64,000 nucleotides of DNA from Aquimarina rhabdastrellae (lineage in GTDB: Bacteria > Bacteroidota > Bacteroidia > Flavobacteriales > Flavobacteriaceae). Where the stretch lies: assembly GCA_947387485.1 (NCBI GenBank), contig CANDNT010000001.1:930001-994000 (forward strand), in the 5' to 3' direction. The position numbers and the translations under genes were made by a program. The notes below the pieces were generated by a model. That model searched no databases and was not told the origin of the DNA. It was given only the letters and a program-made list of their open reading frames with translations. Positions 53,076 to 60,040 of the stretch are shown piece by piece (position 1 is the stretch's first letter; each line of letters opens with the position of its first letter).

Positions 53076-53107
53076 AGAGAGAATCATTTAGGTTCTCTCT
53101 TTTTTTA
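53076..53107 (+). terminator. Terminator of peptide A1
   Basis: AGAGAGAA (53076-53083) pairs with TTCTCTCT (53093-53100) around a nine-base loop, then a run of T. Confidence 0.8.
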
Positions 53108-53164
53108 TTTTTTCACCTCATATAGTTTACGTTTTATACATAACTTATTTTTAACAAGATATAG

Positions 53165-53172
53165 TACTTTTA
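53165..53172 (+). promoter_or_regulatory. Promoter-like -7 box (TACTTTTA) before peptide A2
   Basis: 25 bases before the A2 ATG, in a longer block (AACAAGATATAGTACTTTTA) closely matching the one before A3, so the promoter was duplicated with the gene. Confidence 0.4.
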
Positions 53173-53197
53173 ATTTTCATTAAATACACTATAAATC

Positions 53198-53389
53198 ATG
53201 AAAAAAATCTTAAACTTAAAGGGAATTAAAACGTTAAACAGAGACGAACAACAACAAATTAAAGGAGCTTGGGGACGAGTTTCTTGTTGTCCTTCTGGAA
53301 GAGGTTGTTTATTAGGTTATTATAACGGTGAACCTTTTTGTGAACCAGGTTATTGTGATAGAAGAAGAGGAACTTGTATCATCTACTAA
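53198..53389 (+). CDS. Cys-rich double-glycine-leader peptide A2
   Basis: A 63-residue precursor, the closest paralogue of A1. The leader (IKGA end) is identical in protein and nearly identical in DNA up to about codon 32, after which the core changes. Core cysteines are CC-x5-C-x10-C-x4-C-x6-C (SCCPSGRGC, then FCEPGYC, then TCIIY). ATG starts of A1 and A2 are exactly 359 bases apart, as are A2 and A3, which points to tandem unit duplication. It has its own terminator at 53416. Confidence 0.75.
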   Translation: MKKILNLKGIKTLNRDEQQQIKGAWGRVSCCPSGRGCLLGYYNGEPFCEPGYCDRRRGTCIIY

Positions 53390-53415
53390 TACGAAACTTT
53401 CTTTTTAAAAGACAT

Positions 53416-53448
53416 ATATACGGAATCAAGTTTGATTCCGTATATTTT
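53416..53448 (+). terminator. Terminator of peptide A2
   Basis: ATATACGGAATCAA (53416-53429) pairs with TTGATTCCGTATAT (53432-53445), a perfect 14-base-pair stem with a two-base centre, then TTT. Confidence 0.7.
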
Positions 53449-53523
53449 ACACACTTTTCTTCACCTATATTTTACAGTAAAAATTATATGTTTTTTACGT
53501 AATTCATTTTCAATAAGATATGG

Positions 53524-53531
53524 TAACTTTA
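53524..53531 (+). promoter_or_regulatory. Promoter-like -7 box (TAACTTTA) before peptide A3
   Basis: 25 bases before the A3 ATG, within a block homologous to the A2 upstream region (AATAAGATATGGTAACTTTA). Confidence 0.4.
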
Positions 53532-53556
53532 ATTCTCATTTAAATATTCACATATC

Positions 53557-53745
53557 ATGAAAAAAATCTTAAACTTAAAGGGTATCAAGACATTAAACAA
53601 AGTAGAGCAACGAGAAATCAAAGGTGCTTGGACTCAACATACTTATTGTAAAGGAACTAATCAATGTTGTTTCCGTTTACCTAATGGAAATGAATTTTGT
53701 GATGCTGGATATTGTATGGCTTATGGTAGATGTGTATGGGCATAA
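53557..53745 (+). CDS. Cys-rich double-glycine-leader peptide A3
   Basis: A 62-residue precursor with leader MKKILNLKGIKTLNKVEQRE ending IKGA. The core has six cysteines in a different arrangement from A1 and A2: C-x5-CC-x9-C-x4-C-x5-C (YCKGTNQCC, NEFCDAGYC, GRCVWA). The first and third cysteines keep the A1/A2 spacing, but the second moves from next to the first to next to the third. There is no terminator before A4, 63 bases downstream, so A3 and A4 are probably cotranscribed. Confidence 0.74.
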   Translation: MKKILNLKGIKTLNKVEQREIKGAWTQHTYCKGTNQCCFRLPNGNEFCDAGYCMAYGRCVWA

Positions 53746-53808
53746 ATATGTCTCAACATATTTCTTATAACACTAATCAATATCTAAACTTCATAAAACA
53801 TATTAATC

Positions 53809-53991
53809 ATGAAAAATATCTTGAATTTTAAAGGTATCAAAACGTTAAGTAAAAGCGAGCAAAAGCAAATTAATGGTGCTGCTGTACAACGTCCGTGGTG
53901 CGGTGGTCCTAAACGTTGTTGTATAAATACTGCTTCAGGAGTATTTTGCGACTACGGTTATTGCTATGGTAATCGCTGTGAATGGGCATAG
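53809..53991 (+). CDS. Cys-rich double-glycine-leader peptide A4
   Basis: A 60-residue precursor. The leader (MKNILNFKGIKTLSKSEQKQ, INGA end) is the same family with several changes. The core is C-x5-CC-x8-C-x4-C-x4-C (WCGGPKRCC, FCDYGYC, RCEWA), the A3-type arrangement. It lies 63 bases after A3 with no terminator or clear promoter box between them, and the shared terminator is at 54016. Confidence 0.74.
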   Translation: MKNILNFKGIKTLSKSEQKQINGAAVQRPWCGGPKRCCINTASGVFCDYGYCYGNRCEWA

Positions 53992-54015
53992 TCTCTTTAT
54001 TTATTATAATTTTTC

Positions 54016-54054
54016 AATCGCTTAAAATCCCTTATGGTTTTAAGCGATTTTTCT
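54016..54054 (+). terminator. Terminator of peptides A3-A4
   Basis: AATCGCTTAAAA (54016-54027) pairs with TTTTAAGCGATT (54038-54049), then TTTCTTT. Confidence 0.85.
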
Positions 54055-54124
54055 TTAATACAACTTCTTAATTTCCCGTATTTTTTTGATGTCTTATACG
54101 CATACCAAATTCAAAAGACTATAG

Positions 54125-54132
54125 TAAGTTTA
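54125..54132 (+). promoter_or_regulatory. Promoter-like -7 box (TAAGTTTA) before peptide A5
   Basis: 22 bases before the A5 ATG, in a context (GACTATAGTAAGTTTA) resembling the A2 and A3 upstream blocks. Confidence 0.35.
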
Positions 54133-54154
54133 AGGTTTAAAAAATCACAACATC

Positions 54155-54346
54155 ATGAAAACTATCTTAAATTTAAAAGGGGTTAAAACCTTAACCAAAA
54201 AAGAACAACAAGAAATTTCTGGAGCCAACGCTTCAAACCGCCCATGGTGCGGTGGTCGTAACCTTTGTTGTATGTACATAGGTCCTCGTCTTTTTTGTGA
54301 CTCTGGAAGGTGTCAACCTAACGGAAGAGATTGCGCTTTTAATTAA
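54155..54346 (+). CDS. Cys-rich double-glycine-leader peptide A5
   Basis: A 63-residue precursor. Leader MKTILNLKGVKTLTKKEQQE ends ISGA. The core is C-x5-CC-x8-C-x4-C-x6-C (WCGGRNLCC, FCDSGRC, RDCAFN). The WCGG start and Cys spacing match A4. It is the last of cluster A, with its own box at 54125 and the terminator at 54360 shared with ackA. Confidence 0.74.
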   Translation: MKTILNLKGVKTLTKKEQQEISGANASNRPWCGGRNLCCMYIGPRLFCDSGRCQPNGRDCAFN

Positions 54347-54359
54347 CTGTGTAAAAGCA

Positions 54360-54387
54360 AAAAGAGCGTTAATAACGCTCTTTTTTT
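54360..54387. terminator. Bidirectional terminator between peptide A5 and ackA
   Basis: AGAGCGTT (54363-54370) pairs with AACGCTCT (54374-54381) with A and T runs at either side. ackA's stop is at 54391 on the other strand. Confidence 0.85.
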
Positions 54388-54390
54388 ATT

Positions 54391-55572
54391 TTATAATAAC
54401 TCAAAAGATTGCTTAGCAATCTCTAATTCTTCATTAGTAGGAATCACCATAATCTTAATTTTACTTGATTCTTTATGAATACTTCTTGCTTTCTTTGCTC
54501 GAATATTATTTTCTTCTTCATTAAGCGCTATCCCAAAATATTCCATGTCTTGGCAAACAAGTTTTCTCATCATAGATGAATTCTCACCAATTCCTGCTGT
54601 AAAAACTATAGCATCAAGACCATTCATTACAGCTACATACGCTCCAATAAACTTTTTGATACGATAGGCACTCATTTCTAAAGCTAATTTACAAGCTTTA
54701 TCTCCTGCTGCAGCTTTGGCTTCAATATCTCTTAAATCACTATATCCAGTAAGTCCTAACATTCCGCTTTCTTTTTGAAGCATTGTATTTACGTCTTCTA
54801 AAGTATATCCTTTATTATTTACCAAATAAAATACTATTGCTGGATCTATATCACCAGATCGTGTTCCCATGATCAATCCGTTCATAGGTGCGAATCCTAA
54901 GGTATGATCTATACTTTCTCCATTTTTTACTGCCGTCATACTACATCCATTTCCTAAGTGAATTGTAATAATATTTGAGGTAGTTTTTTCTAATAGCTTT
55001 TGGGCTTCTTGTACTACATATTTATGGCTTGTACCATGAAAACCATATAATCTAATATCATGTTCGTCTAACAATGCATTAGGAATTGCATATTTATATG
55101 CCTTCTCTGGTATTGTCTGGTGATATGCTGTATCAAAAACAGCTATTTGTTTAGCTTCTGGAAAAATAGTTTCTGCTACTTCGATTCCTTCTAGATTTGC
55201 AGGGTTATGTAAAGGCGCTAAAGAAAATAACTCCTTAATTTTAGCTTTTACAGCTGTTGTAATTAATGTTGTAGTAGCAAACTCACTTCCACCATGTACA
55301 ACTCTATGCCCTACTGCTTCAATTTCTGAAACATCTTTAATCACTCCTACTTCGTTATCCATAAGATATTGAGCAATTAGTTTTAACCCTACAGTATGAT
55401 CTTTAATCTGGGTTTCGTTCTCTATTTCTTGCGTAGTTGTTGTATATGTTATTTTTGCATTTTTAAGTCCAATTCGTTCTACCAATCCTGAACAAATTAC
55501 TTTAGCTTCAGGCATCAAAAACAATTGAAATTTAATTGATGAGCTTCCTGAATTTAATACTAATATTTGCAT
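54391..55572 (-). CDS. ackA: Acetate kinase
   Basis: Acetate kinase interconverts acetyl phosphate plus ADP and acetate plus ATP; with Pta it links acetyl-CoA to ATP formation or acetate uptake. The 393-residue protein has the family blocks VLNSGSSSIKFQL at the N-terminus, VGHRVVHGG, TAYHQTIPEKAY, ITIHLGNGCSM (catalytic Asn/His region), GTRSGDIDPA and TAGIGENSSMMR. It starts 20 bases after pta and both form an operon. Peptide clusters A and B flank this operon. Confidence 0.96.
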   Translation of the reverse strand: MQILVLNSGSSSIKFQLFLMPEAKVICSGLVERIGLKNAKITYTTTTQEIENETQIKDHTVGLKLIAQYLMDNEVGVIKDVSEIEAVGHRVVHGGSEFATTTLITTAVKAKIKELFSLAPLHNPANLEGIEVAETIFPEAKQIAVFDTAYHQTIPEKAYKYAIPNALLDEHDIRLYGFHGTSHKYVVQEAQKLLEKTTSNIITIHLGNGCSMTAVKNGESIDHTLGFAPMNGLIMGTRSGDIDPAIVFYLVNNKGYTLEDVNTMLQKESGMLGLTGYSDLRDIEAKAAAGDKACKLALEMSAYRIKKFIGAYVAVMNGLDAIVFTAGIGENSSMMRKLVCQDMEYFGIALNEEENNIRAKKARSIHKESSKIKIMVIPTNEELEIAKQSFELL

Positions 55573-55592
55573 ATTTTTCTAGTTTCTAGCTT

Positions 55593-57689
55593 TTATAATC
55601 CTTTTGCTTGAATCGCTGTAATAATTACTGTATTGTATACATCATCTACTGTACATCCTCTACTTAAATCATTTACAGGTTTATTTAATCCTTGTAACAT
55701 TGGTCCTATGGCTAAAGCTCCTGTTTCTCTTTGTACAGCTTTGTAGGTATTATTTCCTGTATTCAAATCTGGAAAAATCAATACACTTGCTTGTCCTGCT
55801 ACTTCAGAGTCTGGTAATTTACTTTTTCCTACCTTCATATCTACAGCAGCATCATATTGAATTGGTCCTTCTATCTTAAGATCTGGACGTTTTTCTTTTA
55901 CTATCATAGTAGCTTCTCTCACCTTTTCTACATCTATTCCTTTTCCTGAACTTCCTGATGAATATGATAACATCGCTATTTTAGGTTCTATCCCAAATGC
56001 TTGTGCAGATTCTGCAGATGATATCGCTATCTCTGCTAATTGTGCTGCATTAGGATTAGGATTAATAGCACAATCTCCAAAAACAGAAACTCTATCGTCT
56101 AAACACATAAAAAATACCGAAGAAACAACTTGAACATCTGGTTTTGTCTTTATGAATTGTAATGCTGGTCGTATTGTATGTTGTGTTGTGTGTATTGCTC
56201 CAGAAACCATTCCATCTGCATGTCCTTTGTAGATCATCATTGTCCCAAAATACGATACGTCTGCCATCATATCTCTAGCGATATCCATATTTACATTTTT
56301 GTGCTTACGCAATTCATAAAACGTTTGCACATAATCATCATAATGTTCTGAATCTACTGGAGAAATAATATTTACTTTGCCGTAATCAAAAGGAATATCT
56401 AATTCGGTTATTTTATTTTGAATCTTCTTTTTATCTCCTAATAAAGTGATTTCAACCACATCAAGTGCTAATAACCTTGAGGTTGCTCTAAGAATACGTT
56501 CGTCTAATCCTTCTGGTAAAACGATATGTTTTTTATGTTGTAATGCTCTTTTCAATAAATTATATTGGAACATACTTGGGGTTATACTATCAGAAGTAAA
56601 TGTAATCAACTTATCTGCTAATCGATCTACGTCTACATATTTCTCAAATGTACTGATCGAAGTGTTGATTTTCTGCGTGTTTTCTGCATAAATTTTCGAC
56701 TTGATCGACCCTATTTTATTAGTTATAGAAAACGTACCGTTAGGCACAGATATAATAGGAACTACAGGAGTAACTCCTTCTATAAGTTTTAATATAGGTT
56801 CTTCTGGTATGATTCCTCCAGTAAGAATAATTCCAGAAATTTTAGGATAGTTTGCTGAGTTGTTTGCTTGTAAAGCTCCCAAGATAATATCTGCTCTATC
56901 TCCTGGGGTAATAACTAAGCTATTTTCTTTAAGATGTGTCAAGTAATTGCGTAATTGCATCGCTCCTACTCCATAACTTCCTGCTTGATTATTTAGGTAT
57001 TCTTTTCCGAATAAAACTTTTCCGTCTAACTCTTTTACTATTTCCTTAATTGTAGGGTTTATTAAGCTATTGATTTGTGGTATTACTACTATTTCAATCT
57101 CATCATTGGTAAACTCTTTTGGCAAGGTAGTAGTAAGTGTCACCTCTTTTTCGTGAGTAACTTTATTGGCTACAATAGCTATTACGTCAACATCTTTTGC
57201 ATGGAAAGAATCATAGGCTAATTTAAGATTCCCTATGAGTTCTGCATTACTCTTTTCGTAAGCACTTGAAACTATTATCGCTGGAATTCCAAGATTTTTT
57301 GCTATTAGCACATTAATATCAAATTCAATAATACTTCCTTCATCAGAAAAATCAGTTCCTTCTACCAGAATAAAATCAAACTTTTCTTCTAGTTTTTTAT
57401 ATTTCTCAATGATACCATCAATAATATCTCCTGATTTCCCTTTGTTGTATTTTTTTAGTACTTGACTACGAGTAAATGCATAGGTTTTCTTAACATTAAT
57501 ATCCAATTCAAAATGCGAGATTACTGTATTGATATGATTATCTATTTCTCCTTCTTCTAAATCGTCAATTATAGGTCTAAAATATCCTACTTTGGGAGTT
57601 TTACCTAATAACATTCTCATTAAACCTAAAACCACAATGGATTTACCACTATTGGGTTCAATAGTAGCTACATATACCGCCTTACTCAT
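55593..57689 (-). CDS. pta: Phosphate acetyltransferase
   Basis: Pta transfers acetyl between CoA and phosphate. The 698-residue protein is the long form: an N-terminal BioD-like P-loop-fold regulatory domain with EPNSGKSIVVLGLMR in place of a classic Walker A, a central DRTGG-like domain (LVITPGDRADIILGAL) and the C-terminal catalytic PTA domain (VLPEGLDERILRAT, DGMVSGAIHTTQHTIRPAL, ALAIGPMLQGLNKPVNDLSRG). It is the first gene of the pta-ackA operon. The promoter-like TATCTTTG lies at 57717-57724, about 28 bases before the ATG. Confidence 0.96.
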   Translation of the reverse strand: MSKAVYVATIEPNSGKSIVVLGLMRMLLGKTPKVGYFRPIIDDLEEGEIDNHINTVISHFELDINVKKTYAFTRSQVLKKYNKGKSGDIIDGIIEKYKKLEEKFDFILVEGTDFSDEGSIIEFDINVLIAKNLGIPAIIVSSAYEKSNAELIGNLKLAYDSFHAKDVDVIAIVANKVTHEKEVTLTTTLPKEFTNDEIEIVVIPQINSLINPTIKEIVKELDGKVLFGKEYLNNQAGSYGVGAMQLRNYLTHLKENSLVITPGDRADIILGALQANNSANYPKISGIILTGGIIPEEPILKLIEGVTPVVPIISVPNGTFSITNKIGSIKSKIYAENTQKINTSISTFEKYVDVDRLADKLITFTSDSITPSMFQYNLLKRALQHKKHIVLPEGLDERILRATSRLLALDVVEITLLGDKKKIQNKITELDIPFDYGKVNIISPVDSEHYDDYVQTFYELRKHKNVNMDIARDMMADVSYFGTMMIYKGHADGMVSGAIHTTQHTIRPALQFIKTKPDVQVVSSVFFMCLDDRVSVFGDCAINPNPNAAQLAEIAISSAESAQAFGIEPKIAMLSYSSGSSGKGIDVEKVREATMIVKEKRPDLKIEGPIQYDAAVDMKVGKSKLPDSEVAGQASVLIFPDLNTGNNTYKAVQRETGALAIGPMLQGLNKPVNDLSRGCTVDDVYNTVIITAIQAKGL

Positions 57690-57716
57690 AGTTGTATTCC
57701 TTATTTTTTATAGCTG

Positions 57717-57724
57717 CAAAGATA
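57717..57724 (-). promoter_or_regulatory. Promoter -7 box (TATCTTTG on the minus strand) for pta-ackA
   Basis: TATCTTTGCA is the most canonical form of the Bacteroidota -7 element. It lies 28 bases before the pta ATG at 57689. The -33 position has GTTTTC, close to TTTG. Confidence 0.5.
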
Positions 57725-58278
57725 CGGTAATATGTGCTAGAGAAAACTGCCATTTATCACATTTCACTATTTCATAATTTAAGCCTATGTTCTTTTCATT
57801 TACACTATTTTTTCAAGCAAAATTTTATCGTTTTATAATTTATCTTCTTATTTAATTAATGTTAAATACGTTTTTTTTAAGTGTACTTATACGTTTTTAT
57901 CATCATTTATGTATGTTTTTTCCATATTTCCAGCATTAACTTATTAACCATAAAAAGTATATGTTAAAACCTCATTACAATCTATTTGATTATTCTATAG
58001 ATTTGCTCACAGAGATATAAATTATATCATCAAGGGTATAAACTCTGAGTGCCTTTTTTATTAATGTTCAGAGCTATTAATTTTTATCAAAGCGTATAAT
58101 TTTATTACAAGTTTTAGTAGTTTTTTAAAGTAAACCTTCCCCTTCCTCAAATCTGTTTTTTCATAAACTTTTTACTTTAAATCTTAGCTAAAAAACTCCC
58201 CACTAATAACCAAAACGTAAACTTTATTATATATCAAATATAGTCTGTATGGTTGATCCATTCTAGAAGTGACCTTTC

Positions 58279-58294
58279 TATACAGTACTGTATA
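58279..58294. promoter_or_regulatory. Perfect 16-bp palindrome, possible operator before peptide cluster B
   Basis: TATACAGTACTGTATA is an exact inverted repeat 61 bases before the B1 ATG. A TATACTTA box (58291-58298) overlaps its right arm, a layout expected of a repressor site over a promoter. The regulator is unknown. Confidence 0.4.
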
Positions 58295-58354
58295 CTTATG
58301 GTAATTACTTAGATGTGTCACAAAAGAAATTAATTATCATTAAATTTTTAAATC

Positions 58355-58579
58355 ATGTTAAAGAACATTAAGCAATTCAACGGAGCTAAAGCTATTACTA
58401 AATCACAACAAAAAACCATTAAAGGAGGTGGTAGTTCTGGATCTTCTGGAGAAAATGGAGAAGGTCAACCATGTGGTTATATCATATATACACCTCAAGG
58501 ACCTGAATGGAAAGGATGTAAACCAAACTATTATTGTGTTGATAATGCTTGTAAACGTGTTAATCCAGGACCTCAATAA
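58355..58579 (+). CDS. Double-glycine-leader four-Cys peptide B1
   Basis: A 74-residue precursor. The leader MLKNIKQFNGAKAITKSQQK ends TIKGG at residues 24-25, followed by a Gly/Ser-rich spacer (GSSGSSGENG) and a core with four cysteines: C-x14-C-x5-C-x4-C-K. The core end is GCKPNYYCVDNACKR. It is the first of four tandem paralogues starting 278-287 bases apart, without terminators in between, so they form one operon. The leader differs from cluster A but has the same general design (Ile/Leu helix, Gln/Glu-rich middle, GG or GA end). Confidence 0.76.
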   Translation: MLKNIKQFNGAKAITKSQQKTIKGGGSSGSSGENGEGQPCGYIIYTPQGPEWKGCKPNYYCVDNACKRVNPGPQ

Positions 58580-58632
58580 TTTAAAAAATAATGTATCATT
58601 TCTAAAACTATTAATTCATTAATTTTTAAATC

Positions 58633-58857
58633 ATGTTAAAGAACATTAAGCAATTCAACGGAGCTAAAGCTATTACTAAATCACAACAAAAAACTATCAA
58701 AGGAGGAGGTAGTTCTGGATCTACTGGGGAAAATGGTAATCCTCCTCAATGTGGTTATATAATAAATACTTCACAAGGACCTGTGAGAAAAGAATGTGGG
58801 CCTAATTATTATTGTGTTCATGGTCGATGTAAATACATCTATCCTGGTCTAGATTAA
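58633..58857 (+). CDS. Double-glycine-leader four-Cys peptide B2
   Basis: A 74-residue precursor whose leader and Gly/Ser spacer are nearly identical to B1 in DNA, while the core differs: QCGYIINTSQGP, then ECGPNYYCVHGRCKY. The Cys spacing (x14, x5, x4) is preserved. The 53-base gap to B1 contains a copy of the AATTCATTAATTTTTAAATC stretch seen before each ATG. Confidence 0.76.
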   Translation: MLKNIKQFNGAKAITKSQQKTIKGGGSSGSTGENGNPPQCGYIINTSQGPVRKECGPNYYCVHGRCKYIYPGLD

Positions 58858-58917
58858 TACAATTTAAAGATGATGTGTCATTTTATAAACTATTTATTAA
58901 TTCATTAATTATTAATC

Positions 58918-59142
58918 ATGTTAAAGAACATCAAACAATTCAACGGAGCTAAAGCTATTACTAAATCACAACAAAAAACTATCAAAGGAGGTGGTAGCTC
59001 TGGATCTACTGGAGAAAATGGTATTCCACCTCAGTGTGGTTATGTTATATACACTCCACAAGGACCTGTAAGAAGAGAGTGTGGGCCAAATTATCGTTGT
59101 GTTCGTGGTTTATGCCAACGTATTTACCAAGGACCACAGTAA
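58918..59142 (+). CDS. Double-glycine-leader four-Cys peptide B3
   Basis: A 74-residue precursor with the same leader and spacer. Core: QCGYVIYTPQGP, then ECGPNYRCVRGLCQR, with the x14, x5, x4 Cys pattern. It is followed by B4 62 bases downstream; the upstream segments of B3 and B4 (beginning GATGTGTCATTTT) are almost identical. Confidence 0.76.
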   Translation: MLKNIKQFNGAKAITKSQQKTIKGGGSSGSTGENGIPPQCGYVIYTPQGPVRRECGPNYRCVRGLCQRIYQGPQ

Positions 59143-59204
59143 ACTATTAAATTACCATGATGTGTCATTTTGTAAACTATTTATTAATTCATTAATTATT
59201 AATC

Positions 59205-59378
59205 ATGTTAAAAAACATCAAACAGATTAAGGGTATTCAAGTTATCGAAAAAACAACACAAAGAGCAATTAATGGAGGTGGGCCTTCATATTCTTGTAGC
59301 TATAGCTCAGTACAATGTCCTCCTGGATGGTATTGTGCTTATCCATATTGTAAAAAAATCCCTGTAGGGCCAAGATAA
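59205..59378 (+). CDS. Double-glycine-leader four-Cys peptide B4 (short, divergent)
   Basis: The ATG at 59205 starts a 57-residue precursor ending at TAA 59376-59378. The leader MLKNIKQIKGIQVIEKTTQR ends AINGG at residues 24-25. The Gly/Ser spacer is missing and the first Cys loop is shorter, giving C-x6-C-x5-C-x4-C-K (SCSYSSVQC, then CPPGWYCAYPYCKK). The upstream sequence is a close copy of B3's. It is a shorter, more diverged paralogue and the last gene of the unit, followed by the terminator at 59389. Confidence 0.72.
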   Translation: MLKNIKQIKGIQVIEKTTQRAINGGGPSYSCSYSSVQCPPGWYCAYPYCKKIPVGPR

Positions 59379-59388
59379 TATTATCAAA

Positions 59389-59413
59389 AGTAGAGAGCAT
59401 AGCTCTCTACTTC
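59389..59413. terminator. Bidirectional terminator between peptide cluster B and the Lrp gene
   Basis: AGTAGAGAGC (59389-59398) pairs with GCTCTCTACT (59402-59411) around a three-base loop. It is followed by TTCTT in one direction and touches the Lrp stop at 59414 in the other. Confidence 0.75.
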
Positions 59414-59872
59414 TTATATCTGAATTGCCGTTGTTTTTTTTACTTCATCAATCATAAATGTACTATGAGTACTCCCTATATGTTCTAATGTGGTAAGTTT
59501 GGTCACCATAAATTCACGATAGGCTTTCATATCTGTTACATACACTTTTAATATGTAATCATAATCTCCGCTCACATGATAACATTCTTGTACCTCATCT
59601 AGTTTCACTACCTGTCGTTCAAACTTAGATAAATAATCTTTTGTATGTTGCGTTAGTTTTATATGACAAAAAACAACAAACGATTTTTGTACTTTTTCTT
59701 TATCTACGAGTGCTACATATTTTTCGATCACTCCCTCTCTTTCCATTTTTTTTATCCGTTCGTATATCGCCGTAACTGATAAACTGAGCTTATTGGAAAT
59801 CTCTTTGGTAGTTTTTTTGCTATCGCCTTGTAGTATATGTAGTATTTTTTTATCTATTTCATCTATCTGCAT
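59414..59872 (-). CDS. Lrp/AsnC family transcriptional regulator
   Basis: A 152-residue leucine-responsive-type regulator. The N-terminal HTH is DEIDKKILHILQGDSKKTTKEIS with LSVTAIYERIKKMEREGVI, and the C-terminal RAM ligand domain has VQECYHVSGDYDYILKVYV with HVSGDYD as its amino-acid-sensing signature. It is divergent from the PLP-dependent gamma-lyase at 60041, so it probably controls that gene in response to an amino acid such as methionine. Divergent spacing is 168 bases. Confidence 0.9.
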   Translation of the reverse strand: MQIDEIDKKILHILQGDSKKTTKEISNKLSLSVTAIYERIKKMEREGVIEKYVALVDKEKVQKSFVVFCHIKLTQHTKDYLSKFERQVVKLDEVQECYHVSGDYDYILKVYVTDMKAYREFMVTKLTTLEHIGSTHSTFMIDEVKKTTAIQI

Positions 59873-60040
59873 GCTTTAAAATTTTCTAAATACCTATTCG
59901 TTTTTCTTATATAACCATAAAAATTACTAAATATTACATATTAATTAGTTTTATATTCTTGTTTTTAACATTTCTATTGACAAAAAAACATAATCCTTGT
60001 AATTTTATTAGCAAATCAATTCTTATAAATACTTAATCTT

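Larger units (their letters stand above)
57690..58354. other. 665-base intergenic region between pta and peptide cluster B
   Basis: It has a TATCTTTG box for pta, an imperfect hairpin at 58004-58052 (GCTCACAGAG with CTCTGAGTGC, 8 of 10 pairs, then a T run) and the 16-bp palindrome at 58279. A 19-codon ORF at 57961-58020 is not called as a gene. Confidence 0.55.

Noticed and set aside
52839-54346. Lanthipeptide or other modified RiPP call for the peptides
   Set aside because: No LanB/LanC/LanM, radical SAM or other modifying enzyme gene is in the window, and the six regularly spaced cysteines suit simple disulfide bonding. I keep the neutral name double-glycine-leader peptide.
57961-58020. 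19-codon ORF starting MLKP before cluster B
   Set aside because: It starts like the B leaders (ML K) but shows no further similarity and no GG motif.
58428-58622. 64-codon ORF overlapping peptide B1
   Set aside because: It lies in a shifted frame within B1 and over the spacer; it has no leader, and the B1 frame is repeated in B2 and B3, so this ORF is only a shadow.
52839-59378. CRISPR array
   Set aside because: The repeats here are homologous genes of hundreds of bases with different spacings; no short direct repeats with unique spacers and no cas genes exist.
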